Part shown: piece after piece, positions 46,262 through 55,046 of the stretch
How the letters are laid out: each line of letters begins with the position of its first letter
How positions within the stretch are numbered: position 1 is the stretch's first letter
Program-made: the position numbers and the translations under genes
The notes under the pieces: model-generated
Database searches by the model: none
What the model saw: the letters and a program-made list of their open reading frames with translations, nothing else
Told to the model about the DNA's origin: nothing
Assembly (NCBI GenBank): GCA_947476475.1
Contig: CANJQT010000010.1
Coordinates: forward strand, 1 to 55,394
Length of the DNA stretch: 55,394 nucleotides
From: Paracoccaceae bacterium
GTDB taxonomy: Bacteria; Pseudomonadota; Alphaproteobacteria; Rhodobacterales; Rhodobacteraceae
Direction of reading: 5' to 3'

Positions 46262-47796
46262 CAGGCGAACATCCCGTGCAAAAACCAGCGGGGATCGCCG
46301 CCGCGCCCGTCTTCCTGCAGGCCTTGGCGAAACAGCCAGAAGCGCCTGCCGGTCTGATCCTCGACCTTGAAGTAATCGCGCAGCCGGGTGCCGGGGCGGT
46401 CCTTCCACCACTCTGGGGCGATCCGCTCGGGGCCTTCATAACGGGTGATGCGGTGGGTCTGCCTACGCCAGACGAATTGTGCCGGCGGGCCTTCGGGCAC
46501 GGCGTAAAGGACGCGGACTTCCTCGGGCGGGGTCAGCAGACGAAGCGGGCGTTCCCTGACGGGCGGTCCGGGTGCGCCGTCCGTATCAGTCAGGGCGTCT
46601 GTCCAGCGTTCGGCGCGTTCCGGCACATGGCTGGCCGCAAGGATCGGTCGTTTTATCACCCTTGCGCCAAAGCGGGCGGCAAGCCGATCGATCAGTTGCG
46701 GCAGATGCAGATCCTCCGCCGCCCCGCCGCCATCCAGACGGGTTTGCCGCGCACCTAGGGGCTCGACCATCCCGGCGTCCAGACTGATCAGATCAAAGCC
46801 GAAACCGGGATTGATTCGGTCCAGCTTGCCCTTGAATAGCCCGTGCAGGTGGCGCGCATCCCGACTGCCGCTGGCGATGGCAAGATCAACCATGCTGACC
46901 TCGCCATCGGTGCGATAGACGGTCAGATGCAGCTTGCGGCACCCAAGTCCCGCATGTGCCAGTTGGGCACAAAGATCTTCGCACAGCGCCGGCAGATAGT
47001 GCGTGGGATCCTGAATGGGTTCGGCCAGACGAACCTCGGCCCTGATCCGGCGCGGCGCCTCCACGCTGGCGACGGGTTCCGCCAGCCCCGCCATCGCCTG
47101 ATCAAGGCGCAGTAGCGGTTTGGCGGGCAGGGCGCTGCGGACAAAGCGGCGGGTCAGGGACAGGCGCGGCACGGCGGCGAGGGCACCGATGGTCTTGAGG
47201 CCGAGGCGTTGCAGCAGCAACCGCGTCTCGCCATCAAGCCGCAGGCCCGCCACCGGCAGTGGCGCAAGTGCGGCGGCCAACTGGCCCGGCGGGCAGATCG
47301 TTCGCACCCGGCCATAGCGCGCCAGCGCCCAAGCCGCCCCCCATGTGGGGGCCACCGCCAGCCGCGCGGTCAGCCCCAGCAGGGACAACCGCGTCTCCAT
47401 CTCCTCCAGCATCAGTGCCTCGCCGCCCCAAAGGTGATCCGACCCGGTGGTGTCGAGGATCAGCCCGTCCGGCCCGTCCACCACCGTCCAGGGGCACCAG
47501 CGCCGTGCCCAAAGCCTCAGCCGGTCCAGCGCCTGCCGGTCGCCCTGAACATCCGCATATTCCACCCGCAGATCGGGGCAGATCGCCCGCATGTCGACAA
47601 CCCGCGCGCCAGCCGCAATCCCGGCCAGCCGCGCTGCGCGGTTGGCGGCATGGATCACCGGGCCGTGCGGCCCCTCGGTGGCCAGCACGACGGCCAGATC
47701 ATCCGGCGGCGCGTCGTTCTGCCGCTCCATCGCCTTCTGCCACCGCTCCATCGCGAAATGCGGCAGAAAAATCGAGACGATCCGCCGCCCGGTCAT
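46261..47796 (-). CDS. imuB: ImuB, inactive Y-family polymerase-like mutasome protein
   Basis: A 511-residue Y-family relative that bridges DnaE2, ImuA and the beta clamp. The N-terminus (RRIVSIFLPHFAMERW) lacks the catalytic aspartate that DinB has at this place, as usual for ImuB. The finger/palm scaffold, the little-finger region and a C-terminal DUF6504-like end (WWKDRPGTRLRDYFKVE) are present. Its first 98 bases overlap the end of imuA, an unusually long overlap. The start is supported by the family-conserved N-terminus. Confidence 0.93.
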   Translation of the reverse strand: MTGRRIVSIFLPHFAMERWQKAMERQNDAPPDDLAVVLATEGPHGPVIHAANRAARLAGIAAGARVVDMRAICPDLRVEYADVQGDRQALDRLRLWARRWCPWTVVDGPDGLILDTTGSDHLWGGEALMLEEMETRLSLLGLTARLAVAPTWGAAWALARYGRVRTICPPGQLAAALAPLPVAGLRLDGETRLLLQRLGLKTIGALAAVPRLSLTRRFVRSALPAKPLLRLDQAMAGLAEPVASVEAPRRIRAEVRLAEPIQDPTHYLPALCEDLCAQLAHAGLGCRKLHLTVYRTDGEVSMVDLAIASGSRDARHLHGLFKGKLDRINPGFGFDLISLDAGMVEPLGARQTRLDGGGAAEDLHLPQLIDRLAARFGARVIKRPILAASHVPERAERWTDALTDTDGAPGPPVRERPLRLLTPPEEVRVLYAVPEGPPAQFVWRRQTHRITRYEGPERIAPEWWKDRPGTRLRDYFKVEDQTGRRFWLFRQGLQEDGRGGDPRWFLHGMFA

Positions 47797-48385
47797 GGCT
47801 TGCCACCCAGATTCCGGGGCGCGCCTGGCGTGAACGAAACAGATCTGCCTGCCAGCGTGGGTCGCCGGGGGCCTGCGGGTCGTGGGGGTGTGCCCGTGAC
47901 GGCAGCGAGGCGATGCGCCAGCGGTTGCGCGCCGCGCTGAGGCCGGGCGTCGCCGCGCGGCGCAGCAGCCAGCAGGGCAGTCCGGCGGATTCGGCCCTGA
48001 TTGCCAGCCGCTGTGTGGCGGTGAAATCGAGAGCCGGCGGATCGCCCCAAACCTCGCCGATCACCGCACCAAGCGCGGCACAGCGCAGGCCTTCCTCCAT
48101 CGCCCAAAGGGCATCCGAAACCCGCGACAGCGTAATATGGATCACCCGCCGCCCCGTCGTCAGCCCCGGCAGATAGGGCCGCCCCGCCTCTCTCTCTGAC
48201 AGACAGTCCTGCACCCAGAGAATCGGCGCATCGCCCTGCGGGACCAGCGACAGGACAAAGCCTGCGACACCTCCGTCCGCCGCCGTCATCGAGAACGCCT
48301 CTGACAGCGTGCGGGCGCTGGCCTGCAGGACAGCCGCCCCCGCTTCCGCGTGCAGCCTTGATGGGTGCGCCGACAGACACCGCAC
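47699..48385 (-). CDS. imuA: ImuA, RecA-like mutasome protein
   Basis: A 228-residue protein related to RecA/SulA-like ImuA, the first gene of the mutasome operon. It lacks a P-loop. The GTG at 48385 is preceded by AAGGGA with 6-base spacing. A longer frame from 48484 would code through the LexA box and promoter and is rejected. LSAHPSRLHAEAGAA at the N-terminus and LPCWLLRRAATPGLSAARNRWRI near 150-175 are family-like. SOS control by LexA is direct. Confidence 0.87.
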   Translation of the reverse strand: MRCLSAHPSRLHAEAGAAVLQASARTLSEAFSMTAADGGVAGFVLSLVPQGDAPILWVQDCLSEREAGRPYLPGLTTGRRVIHITLSRVSDALWAMEEGLRCAALGAVIGEVWGDPPALDFTATQRLAIRAESAGLPCWLLRRAATPGLSAARNRWRIASLPSRAHPHDPQAPGDPRWQADLFRSRQARPGIWVASHDRAADRLDFSAAFRDGAVAEGDGAAERRAAG

Positions 48386-48402
48386 AGAGAATCCCTTCGT
48401 TT

Positions 48403-48442
48403 GTTCACTATATGTTCTAGTCCTCAGCCATGGATTTGCCAA
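48403..48442 (-). promoter_or_regulatory. LexA box and promoter of imuA-imuB-dnaE2
   Basis: GTTC (48403-48406), seven bases, GTTC (48414-48417) is the alphaproteobacterial LexA operator. On the minus strand TTGGCA (48442-48437), 17 bases and TAGAAC (48419-48414) form a promoter whose -10 lies inside the operator, so LexA would block RNA polymerase directly. Confidence 0.9.
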
Positions 48443-48633
48443 TAGGCCAGCTTTGCCTGGCGCCTGCAAAAACCCATCACGCAAATCGCGCAGGTTTCCA
48501 GCCCGATTGATCCCCCTCCGGCCCTGAACCGACCGGATCCGGCATTTCCCGGTGGTCAGACCCGTTGAACAAGCGGCCTTCCAACGGCGGCAAGACGGCC
48601 TGAGATGGCTGCCCCGAGCCGCCCGAGGCCAGA

Positions 48634-48969
48634 TCAGTAGAGCCTGCCGCCTGTTGGAACCTCGTGCCCCGGGCCAATCAGCACCACTTCTCCATCCGCA
48701 TCCGGTACGCCCAGCGTCAGCACTTCAGACATGAGCGGCCCGATCTGACGGGGCGGGAAGTTCACCACCGCCAGCACCTGACGCCCGACAAGGCCTTCGG
48801 GCGTGTAATGGCGGGTGATCTGTGCAGAAGATTTCTTTTCTCCAAGTTCCGGCCCAAAATCGATCCACAGCTTGATCGCGGGTTTGCGCGCCTCTGGAAA
48901 GGGTTCGGCGCGGGTGATGCGGCCGACGCGGATATCAACCTTCATGAAATCGTCGAATCCTATCGTCAT
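48634..48969 (-). CDS. csaA: tRNA-binding domain protein (CsaA-like)
   Basis: A 111-residue OB-fold protein with the tRNA-binding core (FMKVDIRVGRI, about 8-18; FPPRQIGPLMSEVLTLGV, about 71-88). Bacillus CsaA has chaperone-like activity. It overlaps proC by 4 bases (ATGA). Bases 48485-48633 between imuA and this gene show no gene. Confidence 0.83.
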   Translation of the reverse strand: MTIGFDDFMKVDIRVGRITRAEPFPEARKPAIKLWIDFGPELGEKKSSAQITRHYTPEGLVGRQVLAVVNFPPRQIGPLMSEVLTLGVPDADGEVVLIGPGHEVPTGGRLY

Positions 48970-49778
48970 TTGCCCAACTCTCTTCCCCGTTCAGCCGCCG
49001 CATGGACTGCCTCTTTCAGCAGGGGCGGAAAGCCGCGTGTCTCATCCATCAGAACCTTCAGGGCGGCTGCGGTGGTGCCGCCGGGCGACGTCACGTTGAC
49101 GCGCAGTTGTGCCGGATCCTCGCTGGCGGCCTCGGCCAGGGCTCCCGCGCCCGCAACGGTGGCCTTGGCAAGCTGCATGGCAAGAGCGGCCGGCAATCCT
49201 TCCGCCACGCCGGCGGCGGCAAGGGTCTCGATCAGGTGAAAGACATAGGCCGGGCCCGAACCTGAAACCGCTGTCACCGCATCCATCTGATCCTCGCCCG
49301 AAAGCCGCACGACCTGACCGACGGCGGACAGCAGTTCTTCGGCAAGATCAAGATGGGCGGAGGTCGCATGACCATTGCCGCAAATTGCGCTGATCCCACG
49401 GCCAATGGCAGCGGGCGTGTTGGGCATCGCACGCACCAGCGGTGTGGCGGCGCCCAAAACCGATTCGTAGGTGGCAATGGTGGTTCCGGCGGCAACTGTC
49501 AGGAACAGCGTTCTGCCGCCGCCCATCTTTGCCATTTGCGGTAGCGCCGCCCCCATCATCTGCGGCTTAACCGCGATCAGCACAATTGCCGGGGCCGCAG
49601 GCAGCGCCGCATTCAGATGTACACCCTGGGCCTTTAGCCAGTCCGAGGGATTGGGATCCAGCACCCAGACCGACGCGGGCGAAATGCCACGTCTCAGCCA
49701 GCCTTCCAGCATGGCCGACCCCATCTTGCCACAGCCCAGAAGCACCAGACCGTGTTCAGCGATATCTTTCATCGACAT
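48966..49778 (-). CDS. proC: Pyrroline-5-carboxylate reductase
   Basis: A 270-residue NAD(P)H enzyme for the last step of proline synthesis. The Rossmann motif LLGCGKMGSAML (13-24) and the conserved SGSGPAYVFHLIETLA and VTSPGGTTAAALK stretches are intact. It forms a pair with csaA downstream. Length is normal. Confidence 0.95.
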   Translation of the reverse strand: MSMKDIAEHGLVLLGCGKMGSAMLEGWLRRGISPASVWVLDPNPSDWLKAQGVHLNAALPAAPAIVLIAVKPQMMGAALPQMAKMGGGRTLFLTVAAGTTIATYESVLGAATPLVRAMPNTPAAIGRGISAICGNGHATSAHLDLAEELLSAVGQVVRLSGEDQMDAVTAVSGSGPAYVFHLIETLAAAGVAEGLPAALAMQLAKATVAGAGALAEAASEDPAQLRVNVTSPGGTTAAALKVLMDETRGFPPLLKEAVHAAAERGRELGK

Positions 49779-49838
49779 TATGCCCCCACCTGCTTTGGCG
49801 CGACTTTACCTGTCTGGCCGCCAAGCGAAAGGGGGGTG

Positions 49839-50342
49839 TCAGGCCCGCCCGTAAGCGTCGTTCATCGCGATGTCCAGTGCCCGTTCCGGGCTGTCGTCGC
49901 CCCAGCAAACCAGCTGGAAGGCCGGATAAAACCGCTCGGCTGCACTGACCGCTTGGGTGATCAGCCGGTCGATCTGTTCATGGGTCGCAATCTGATTGCC
50001 CGCCAAAACAAGGCCATAGCGCCAGACCATCAGCCTTTGCTCGGTCCAGAAGGTGAAGGCGCCAGACCAGACCATGTCGTTGGCGCGGTTCAGCACTTCG
50101 TAAAGCCCCGGCAGCTTTTCTACCGGCGGGTCCATCTCGAAGGTCGAGATCAGCCGCAGCGTCTCGTCATGCGCCGACCACGCAAGCGTGATCGAATAGG
50201 TGCGCCACTGGCCCTCGACGGCCATGGAAATCTGATCATCTGCGACCCGGTCAAAATCCCAGTCGTGCGATTCTGCCAGCGTCTCTACGATGTCGATAGG
50301 ATGAAGGTCCTCGGTGTTGAGGAAGCTTTCCGAAAGTGACAT
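49839..50342 (-). CDS. YbjN-domain protein
   Basis: A 167-residue protein of the YbjN (type III secretion chaperone-like) family. Seen are a WDFDRVADDQISMAVEGQWRTY start and an AFTFWTEQRLMVWRYGLVLAG core. Members are soluble and poorly understood; in enterobacteria YbjN affects stress and motility traits. The ATG at 50342 has AAGAGG upstream. It stands alone between proC and tdk. Confidence 0.8.
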   Translation of the reverse strand: MSLSESFLNTEDLHPIDIVETLAESHDWDFDRVADDQISMAVEGQWRTYSITLAWSAHDETLRLISTFEMDPPVEKLPGLYEVLNRANDMVWSGAFTFWTEQRLMVWRYGLVLAGNQIATHEQIDRLITQAVSAAERFYPAFQLVCWGDDSPERALDIAMNDAYGRA

Positions 50343-50404
50343 GCCCGGCCTCTTATTTTTTTGCCTCTGGTGGGCCATTGCCCCACTAGGGCTGGATGAG
50401 CCTA

Positions 50405-50430
50405 CAAGGAAAGGCGTTGCCTGACGCCTT
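50405..50430 (-). terminator. Probable terminator of tdk
   Basis: On the minus strand AAGGCGT, loop CAGGCA, ACGCCTT is followed by TTTCCTTGT. The stem is a perfect 7 bp, about 155 bases after the tdk stop and 70 bases before the YbjN gene. Confidence 0.45.
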
Positions 50431-50583
50431 ACCTTACCAAATATGGTGAGGCCATGGGCAGAGCCTGTAAAGAACTATTTTTATGAAAGTTTTGGGACAG
50501 GGCGCCCAACCTTGTTCTGACCGTTGCTTCAGATCGGTTCGGCTGCTGCCCAATCAGCCTGGCAATTCCCCGGCGGGTCACGG

Positions 50584-51174
50584 TCAGTTTGCGGGCAAAT
50601 TGCCGATCTCTTCGCGCCAGTGGCGGCGGCACAGCGACACATAAGTTTCATTTCCGCCGATCTGCACCTGTGCTCCGTCGCGCAGAGCCTTGCCGTCCGG
50701 CCCGCGGCGAACCACCATCGTAGCCTTCTTGCCGCAATGGCAGATGGTGCGCACTTCGCGCATCTCGTCGGCCAGCGCCAGAAGCGCGGCAGACCCGGGA
50801 AAGAGCGTGCCGCGAAAATCCACCCGCAATCCGTAACACATGACCGGCAAACCCAGATCGTCAACGGCGCGGGCCAGTTGCCAAACCTGATCGGCGGTCA
50901 GAAACTGCGCCTCGTCCAGAAAGACGCAGTCAAGCGGCCCATCGGACCGCCGCGCGGCAATCAGGGCAAAAAGGTCGGTTTCGGCGTCGAACATGTCCGC
51001 CTCGTCGGCTATGCCGATGCGGCTGGCGATCCGCCCCTGTCCGGCCCGGCTGTCCAGCCGCGCCGTCAGAAGATAGGTCTGCATCCCACGTTCGCGGTAG
51101 TTGTAAGACGCCTGCAACAGCAGTGTCGACTTGCCCGCATTCATCGTGGAAAAGTGGAAATAGAGTTTTGCCAT
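50584..51174 (-). CDS. tdk: Thymidine kinase
   Basis: A 196-residue type II thymidine kinase. The P-loop TMNAGKST (10-17), the catalytic glutamate in FLDEAQFL (about 89-96) and the zinc cysteines (CHCGKK and SLCRRHW) are present. It salvages thymidine. The ATG at 51174 begins at the conserved MAKLYFHFS; the 28 extra residues of a longer frame are unlikely. Confidence 0.95.
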   Translation of the reverse strand: MAKLYFHFSTMNAGKSTLLLQASYNYRERGMQTYLLTARLDSRAGQGRIASRIGIADEADMFDAETDLFALIAARRSDGPLDCVFLDEAQFLTADQVWQLARAVDDLGLPVMCYGLRVDFRGTLFPGSAALLALADEMREVRTICHCGKKATMVVRRGPDGKALRDGAQVQIGGNETYVSLCRRHWREEIGNLPAN

Positions 51175-51410
51175 GGCGACTGATACCCTGCGCAACCAGC
51201 CGGTATCAAGCCCGGCGGCACTTGCGGGCGGGGCAGGGGGGCCGCGCCAGATGGGCAATGATTGTTGCCCCGCCGCGCCCGAACAGAGGCGGCAGGGCGA
51301 AAATCACAAATCAACCAAACAGCCGGACGCGCAGGTCACACACCAACCTGTTCCTGAAACGGGGCGTTGCGGCACACAAAAAACCAGCCGGTACCGGTCA
51401 CTCGTTACAC

Positions 51411-51426
51411 GTTCCAACTTTGGAAC
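51411..51426 (+). promoter_or_regulatory. Perfect palindrome before the helix-turn-helix-like gene
   Basis: GTTCCAA-CT-TTGGAAC spans 51411-51426 and ends 9 bases before the start at 51436, over the place where the ribosome site should be. It looks like an autoregulatory operator, or an RNA hairpin masking the start. The remainder of 51175-51410 shows no gene. Confidence 0.5.
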
Positions 51427-51435
51427 GCTTTTCAT

Positions 51436-51981
51436 ATGACAAATCAGCCTGTTGCCATTAAGGGGAAAGCAGGTGACGATTTCCCAGCCCAGAGTTCGAC
51501 CGGGTCGCGGTGGAGGCATGATTTGGCTAAGACCCCAAGCAGCTATTTGAAAAAACATGCCGAAGCCTTGGTCAAGGATGTAGGCATCGAAGCGGCCGCA
51601 AGCCTTTCGGGGAAGTCCAAGGCAACCCTTGGGCGCTATTATTCCGATGATCCCGAACATGGCGACCGCTTCATGCCGATCGACGTGGTCGCAGCTTTGG
51701 AAGCGGCAGCGCGTTTTCCTCATGTGACGGTGGCTCTGGCAGATCTGCGCGGCATTACGCTGTCTTACAACGACGAAAAGCGTAATGAATCGAAGGGCGG
51801 CGTCAATTCAGACGTGGTCACCCTCAGCCAGCGTTTTGCCATGCTGATGGCAGAATACAACGCCTCTATCGCGGACGGAAAAATCTCGGTCAATGAAGCC
51901 AAGCGCCTGCTGACCGAGACGTTGGCGATTCAGAGAGTGCTTCTGGAGATGAAGCTGCATCTGGAAGACGAAGCAACCTGA
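51436..51981 (+). CDS. Unrecognised helix-turn-helix-like protein
   Basis: A 181-residue protein of no firm family. The middle (ALVKDVGIEAAASLSGKSKATLGRYYSDDPEHGDRFMPIDVVAALEAAA, about 45-93) reads like a phage CII (CP76)-style helix-turn-helix with a regulatory domain. The C-terminus is helical and charged (NEAKRLLTETLAIQRVLLEMKLHLE), suiting dimer or oligomer formation. A perfect palindrome just before the start suggests self-regulation. A TTG at 51367 is an alternative start. No phage genes are near. Confidence 0.6.
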   Translation: MTNQPVAIKGKAGDDFPAQSSTGSRWRHDLAKTPSSYLKKHAEALVKDVGIEAAASLSGKSKATLGRYYSDDPEHGDRFMPIDVVAALEAAARFPHVTVALADLRGITLSYNDEKRNESKGGVNSDVVTLSQRFAMLMAEYNASIADGKISVNEAKRLLTETLAIQRVLLEMKLHLEDEAT

Positions 51982-52052
51982 AGCAGGTGGGAAAAGCCCC
52001 CACGCCTCGGCGCATTTCAGCAATCAAGAAGGCAGACAGGTCGTGAAAGGTG

Positions 52053-52082
52053 GGCACGAGGCAAACATCGTTGCCCCGTGCC
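52053..52082. terminator. Hairpin in the convergent gap before rhlE end
   Basis: GGCACGAGGCAA (52053-52064), loop ACATCG, TTGCCCCGTGCC (52071-52082) forms a long stem with one mismatch, between two converging genes. No T run on either side, so it is a weak two-way terminator candidate. Confidence 0.35.
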
Positions 52083-52101
52083 GCTTGTCAGGAAAGATGC
52101 C

Positions 52102-53442
52102 TCAGGCTGCCTGTTCACCCTTGGGCCGGCGCGAAGGGCGGTGTGGCGGGCGACCGGCATTCGCGGCCAGTTTGCCGCCGGTCGGCTGACCGGGTTTTTG
52201 CCCGCTGCGTTGGCCCGGCTTGCCGCCCGGCTTTTGGCCCTGGCGTTGGCCCGCAGGCTTGAAGGGCTTTACGCCTTCGCGGCTGTTCCGCGCCTTGATA
52301 TGTTCCGGTTCAAACGGAACTTCGCCTCCAATAACCGGAATCACGGCCTTCATCGTCTTTTCGATGTCGCGCAGTTCCGCCATTTCAAGCGGAGAGCAGA
52401 AAGCAACTGCACGCCCGTCACGCCCGGCACGCGCGGTGCGGCCAATGCGGTGAACGTAGTTTTCCGGCACATTCGGCAGGTCGTAGTTATAGACATGCCG
52501 CACATCCGGAATGTCGATTCCGCGCGCCGCCACATCGGTGGCCACCAGCACTTTCAGTTCGCCCTTGCGGAAAGATTGCAAGATCCGTTCCCGCTGGTTC
52601 TGGCTCTTGTTGCCATGGATAGCACCGACCGAGAAGCCCCAGCCTTCCAGCACTTTGGTCAGCTTGTCTGACCCGTGCTTTGTGCGGTTGAATACCAGCG
52701 CCAGCTCTTCAGGGTGCTTTTTCATGTATTCGGCCAGAAGACGCGCTTTTTCGCCCTGATTGACGAAATGCACGCCCTGTTCGATCCGCTCGACCGGCTT
52801 GCCGGGTGCGGCAACCTGAACGCGGACCGGGTCAGTCAGATAGGATCCTGCCAGTTCTTCCATCAGTTTTGGCATCGTGGCCGAAAACAACATGGTCTGG
52901 CGGGTGGGCGGAAGAAGTTTGGCGATCTGACGCAGCGCATGGATGAAACCGATGTCAAGCATCTGGTCGGCCTCGTCGAGCACAAGGTAGCGCACCTCGG
53001 CCAGCGACAGCGCCTTGCGATCCAGAAGGTCGATCAGGCGGCCTGGGGTGGCCACAAGAATGTCGACCCCACGCGCCAGCCGTTCCGACTGCATGTAAAG
53101 TGAGGCACCGCCCACCACGCGGTAGGTGCGCACCGGGGTTTCCTTGGCAAAGGCCATCAGGTTGTCGGTGATCTGGGTCGCCAGTTCGCGGGTCGGCGCC
53201 AGGATCAACGCGCGGACGGTCTTCGGGTTGGGGCGGCGGCCCAGTTCGATCAGTTTCGACAGGATCGGCAGGCCAAAGGCTGCAGTCTTGCCGGTTCCGG
53301 TTTGGGCCAGACCCAGCACATCGCGGCCGTTCAGCGCATGCGGAATGGCTTCGATCTGGATCGGGGTCGGCTGGGTCAGGCCCAGCTCCTCAAGGTTTTC
53401 AAGGATGCGCGGGGCAACCCCAAGTGATTTAAAGTCGTTCAA
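52102..53442 (-). CDS. rhlE: DEAD-box RNA helicase, RhlE type
   Basis: A 446-residue ATP-dependent RNA helicase. Motifs in order: Q motif and PTPIQ, motif I AQTGTGKT (46-53), motif Ia PTRELA, motif II DEAD, motif III SAT, and motif VI HRIGRTARAGRDGRA. A basic Gly/Gln/Lys-rich tail (repeats of GQKPG and GGKPG, about 390-446) probably binds RNA. The start seems to be TTG, with AAGGA upstream. Its leader has a hairpin next to the ribosome site. Confidence 0.93.
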   Translation of the reverse strand: MNDFKSLGVAPRILENLEELGLTQPTPIQIEAIPHALNGRDVLGLAQTGTGKTAAFGLPILSKLIELGRRPNPKTVRALILAPTRELATQITDNLMAFAKETPVRTYRVVGGASLYMQSERLARGVDILVATPGRLIDLLDRKALSLAEVRYLVLDEADQMLDIGFIHALRQIAKLLPPTRQTMLFSATMPKLMEELAGSYLTDPVRVQVAAPGKPVERIEQGVHFVNQGEKARLLAEYMKKHPEELALVFNRTKHGSDKLTKVLEGWGFSVGAIHGNKSQNQRERILQSFRKGELKVLVATDVAARGIDIPDVRHVYNYDLPNVPENYVHRIGRTARAGRDGRAVAFCSPLEMAELRDIEKTMKAVIPVIGGEVPFEPEHIKARNSREGVKPFKPAGQRQGQKPGGKPGQRSGQKPGQPTGGKLAANAGRPPHRPSRRPKGEQAA

Positions 53443-53459
53443 GGTAATATCCTTGCAGG

Positions 53460-53475
53460 TGGCGCAGTGGCGCCA
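53460..53475 (-). promoter_or_regulatory. Hairpin just before the rhlE ribosome site
   Basis: On the minus strand TGGCGC, loop CACT, GCGCCA is followed after five bases by AAGGA and the TTG start. A second hairpin, TGATCCG-CGTA-CGGATCA (53587-53604), lies further upstream in the same leader. They could regulate translation or stability of the helicase mRNA. Confidence 0.4.
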
Positions 53476-53994
53476 GAATCAATGGTCCACAGGCCCTGTT
53501 GCGGGCTGCGGATACGGGCGGGTCGCAACCGAACGCGGCTGCTGGACCCCTGGCGTGACATGGGAACCTGGTCACCCGGCCTGATATGATCCGCGTACGG
53601 ATCACGCCTGCTCACGCGGCAGCTGGCCTTGGGTTGAAAGGCACATGAAGGTTTTTGCGGCGGAAGTCAAGGAAATGCTGCACTGCCGCGATCAGGGCAG
53701 GCTGGTCTGCCCGAAAGCCTGCAAATGATTCCCGTCTCGCTGGCAATGCGCGCCATGCCCTCGGCTCAATGCCTGCGGGGTCAAAGAGGTGGCGGCAACT
53801 CCCGGTGTTGGCCGACAGATAAGCAGAATTTTTCAATTAATAGCCACGCTTGAACTTACATCTTGATCCAAAAAGTTCGAATTCCATAAGGTGGCCGCAG
53901 GCGCCTTTACGGCGATCCAGACCGCGAAAGACGGTATTGTGACAAGGTCTTATTGCGCAAGGGTCTCACCGCCGCCCCGGCCCGAGGCCAGCTA
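53476..53994. other. Long gene-poor region upstream of rhlE
   Basis: About 520 bases without a convincing gene. A 74-codon frame (53612-53836 minus, TTG start) has no ribosome site or family. An AT-rich stretch at 53820-53890 may hold the helicase promoter. Confidence 0.4.
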
Positions 53995-54939
53995 TCAGAC
54001 ACCGTCGGGCAGAAGTTCGGCGGCGATCTGCTCTACTATCGGGCGGGCTTCGTCCAGGGTCATGCCTGGCTTCAGGCGCGGATCGTAAAGCATTTTCAGC
54101 ATCAACTCGTCCAGCCGCGTCAGCAGTGCGAATTCGGCATTGTCGTTGAAGATGGAGGGGCGCGCACGCGGACTGTCGTTCACCAGTCCAAGACCCTGGG
54201 CAATTTCTTCGTGGATGCAGGCGCTCAGCATCAGGGGGGGCAGTTCGGCGCGCAACACTGCAAGTGAACGATCGTAAAAGCTGCTTTTGCCGGGTGAATA
54301 GCCAAAGACCGTGCAGTAGGTCGACGGCGCCATGTACAGCGCGGACTGCATGGCAGCTTCAGACGTGCCGGGAGCGAAACTCAGAATCCGGTTGCGAAGG
54401 GCGCGCCGCTCGGGCGGATTTTCAACAAGAATAAGGAAATTTGCGTTCCGGTCGACAAGTTCGGCTGGCAGGCCGGTGATCTGCGACAGGCGCGCCACAT
54501 AGGCGCTGATCTCGGCCAGGTTTTGCGCCTGTTGATCGGGGGGCACGCTGGCACCGAATTCGATCGCCACCCGAAGCGGTCGTGTCCAGCGGTGCAGACG
54601 GACTTCCTGGCCACCGGCTACCAGTTGCCCGCTTTGGTCCGAAAATTCGTCAAAAAAGCTGATGGCAATGAAGTTCGTCGCCAGATCTCGGGCCGAAAAG
54701 GGCGTGTCCGCACCGCCGCCATCGGTGCGCATCAGGCCATTGGCGCGGCGCGTCGCCTCGATTGCGCGGTAATGCGCCATGGCTTTCAGGGTTTCGGCGT
54801 CAAGCGCAGCAGTCGGCATCACAACCGATGGCGACGGGGGCGGGGCATCTGATGGCGCCTTGGCGCAGCCCGAAAGCAGGCTGGCAAGTGCCAGACCGCA
54901 CAAAATCGGTGATAGCCCGGAGGCCTTCAGCCGAGTCAT
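53995..54939 (-). CDS. DUF2927 lipoprotein with metallopeptidase-like motif
   Basis: A 314-residue protein. The signal peptide ends in LLSGC (Cys25, lipobox), followed by a Ser/Pro linker. The core matches DUF2927: LATNFIAISFFDEF, STYCTVFGY and a HEEIAQGLGLVNDS motif (about 243-256), where His-Glu followed by a further acidic residue is like a zinc-protease helix. Surface or periplasmic location is expected. The true activity is unknown. Confidence 0.83.
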   Translation of the reverse strand: MTRLKASGLSPILCGLALASLLSGCAKAPSDAPPPSPSVVMPTAALDAETLKAMAHYRAIEATRRANGLMRTDGGGADTPFSARDLATNFIAISFFDEFSDQSGQLVAGGQEVRLHRWTRPLRVAIEFGASVPPDQQAQNLAEISAYVARLSQITGLPAELVDRNANFLILVENPPERRALRNRILSFAPGTSEAAMQSALYMAPSTYCTVFGYSPGKSSFYDRSLAVLRAELPPLMLSACIHEEIAQGLGLVNDSPRARPSIFNDNAEFALLTRLDELMLKMLYDPRLKPGMTLDEARPIVEQIAAELLPDGV

Positions 54940-55046
54940 CTTCCGGTTGCCCCCTGTCTGGATCGCTGACTAGACATTGTCATGACACTGCCGCCCGGCC
55001 AAGGGGTTGGCACAGAAATTCAGCGTGCAGCAGGCCGACCGCCCGA

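Noticed and set aside
53612-53836. 74-codon minus-strand frame with TTG start
   Set aside because: No ribosome site and no recognisable motif; probably part of the helicase leader.
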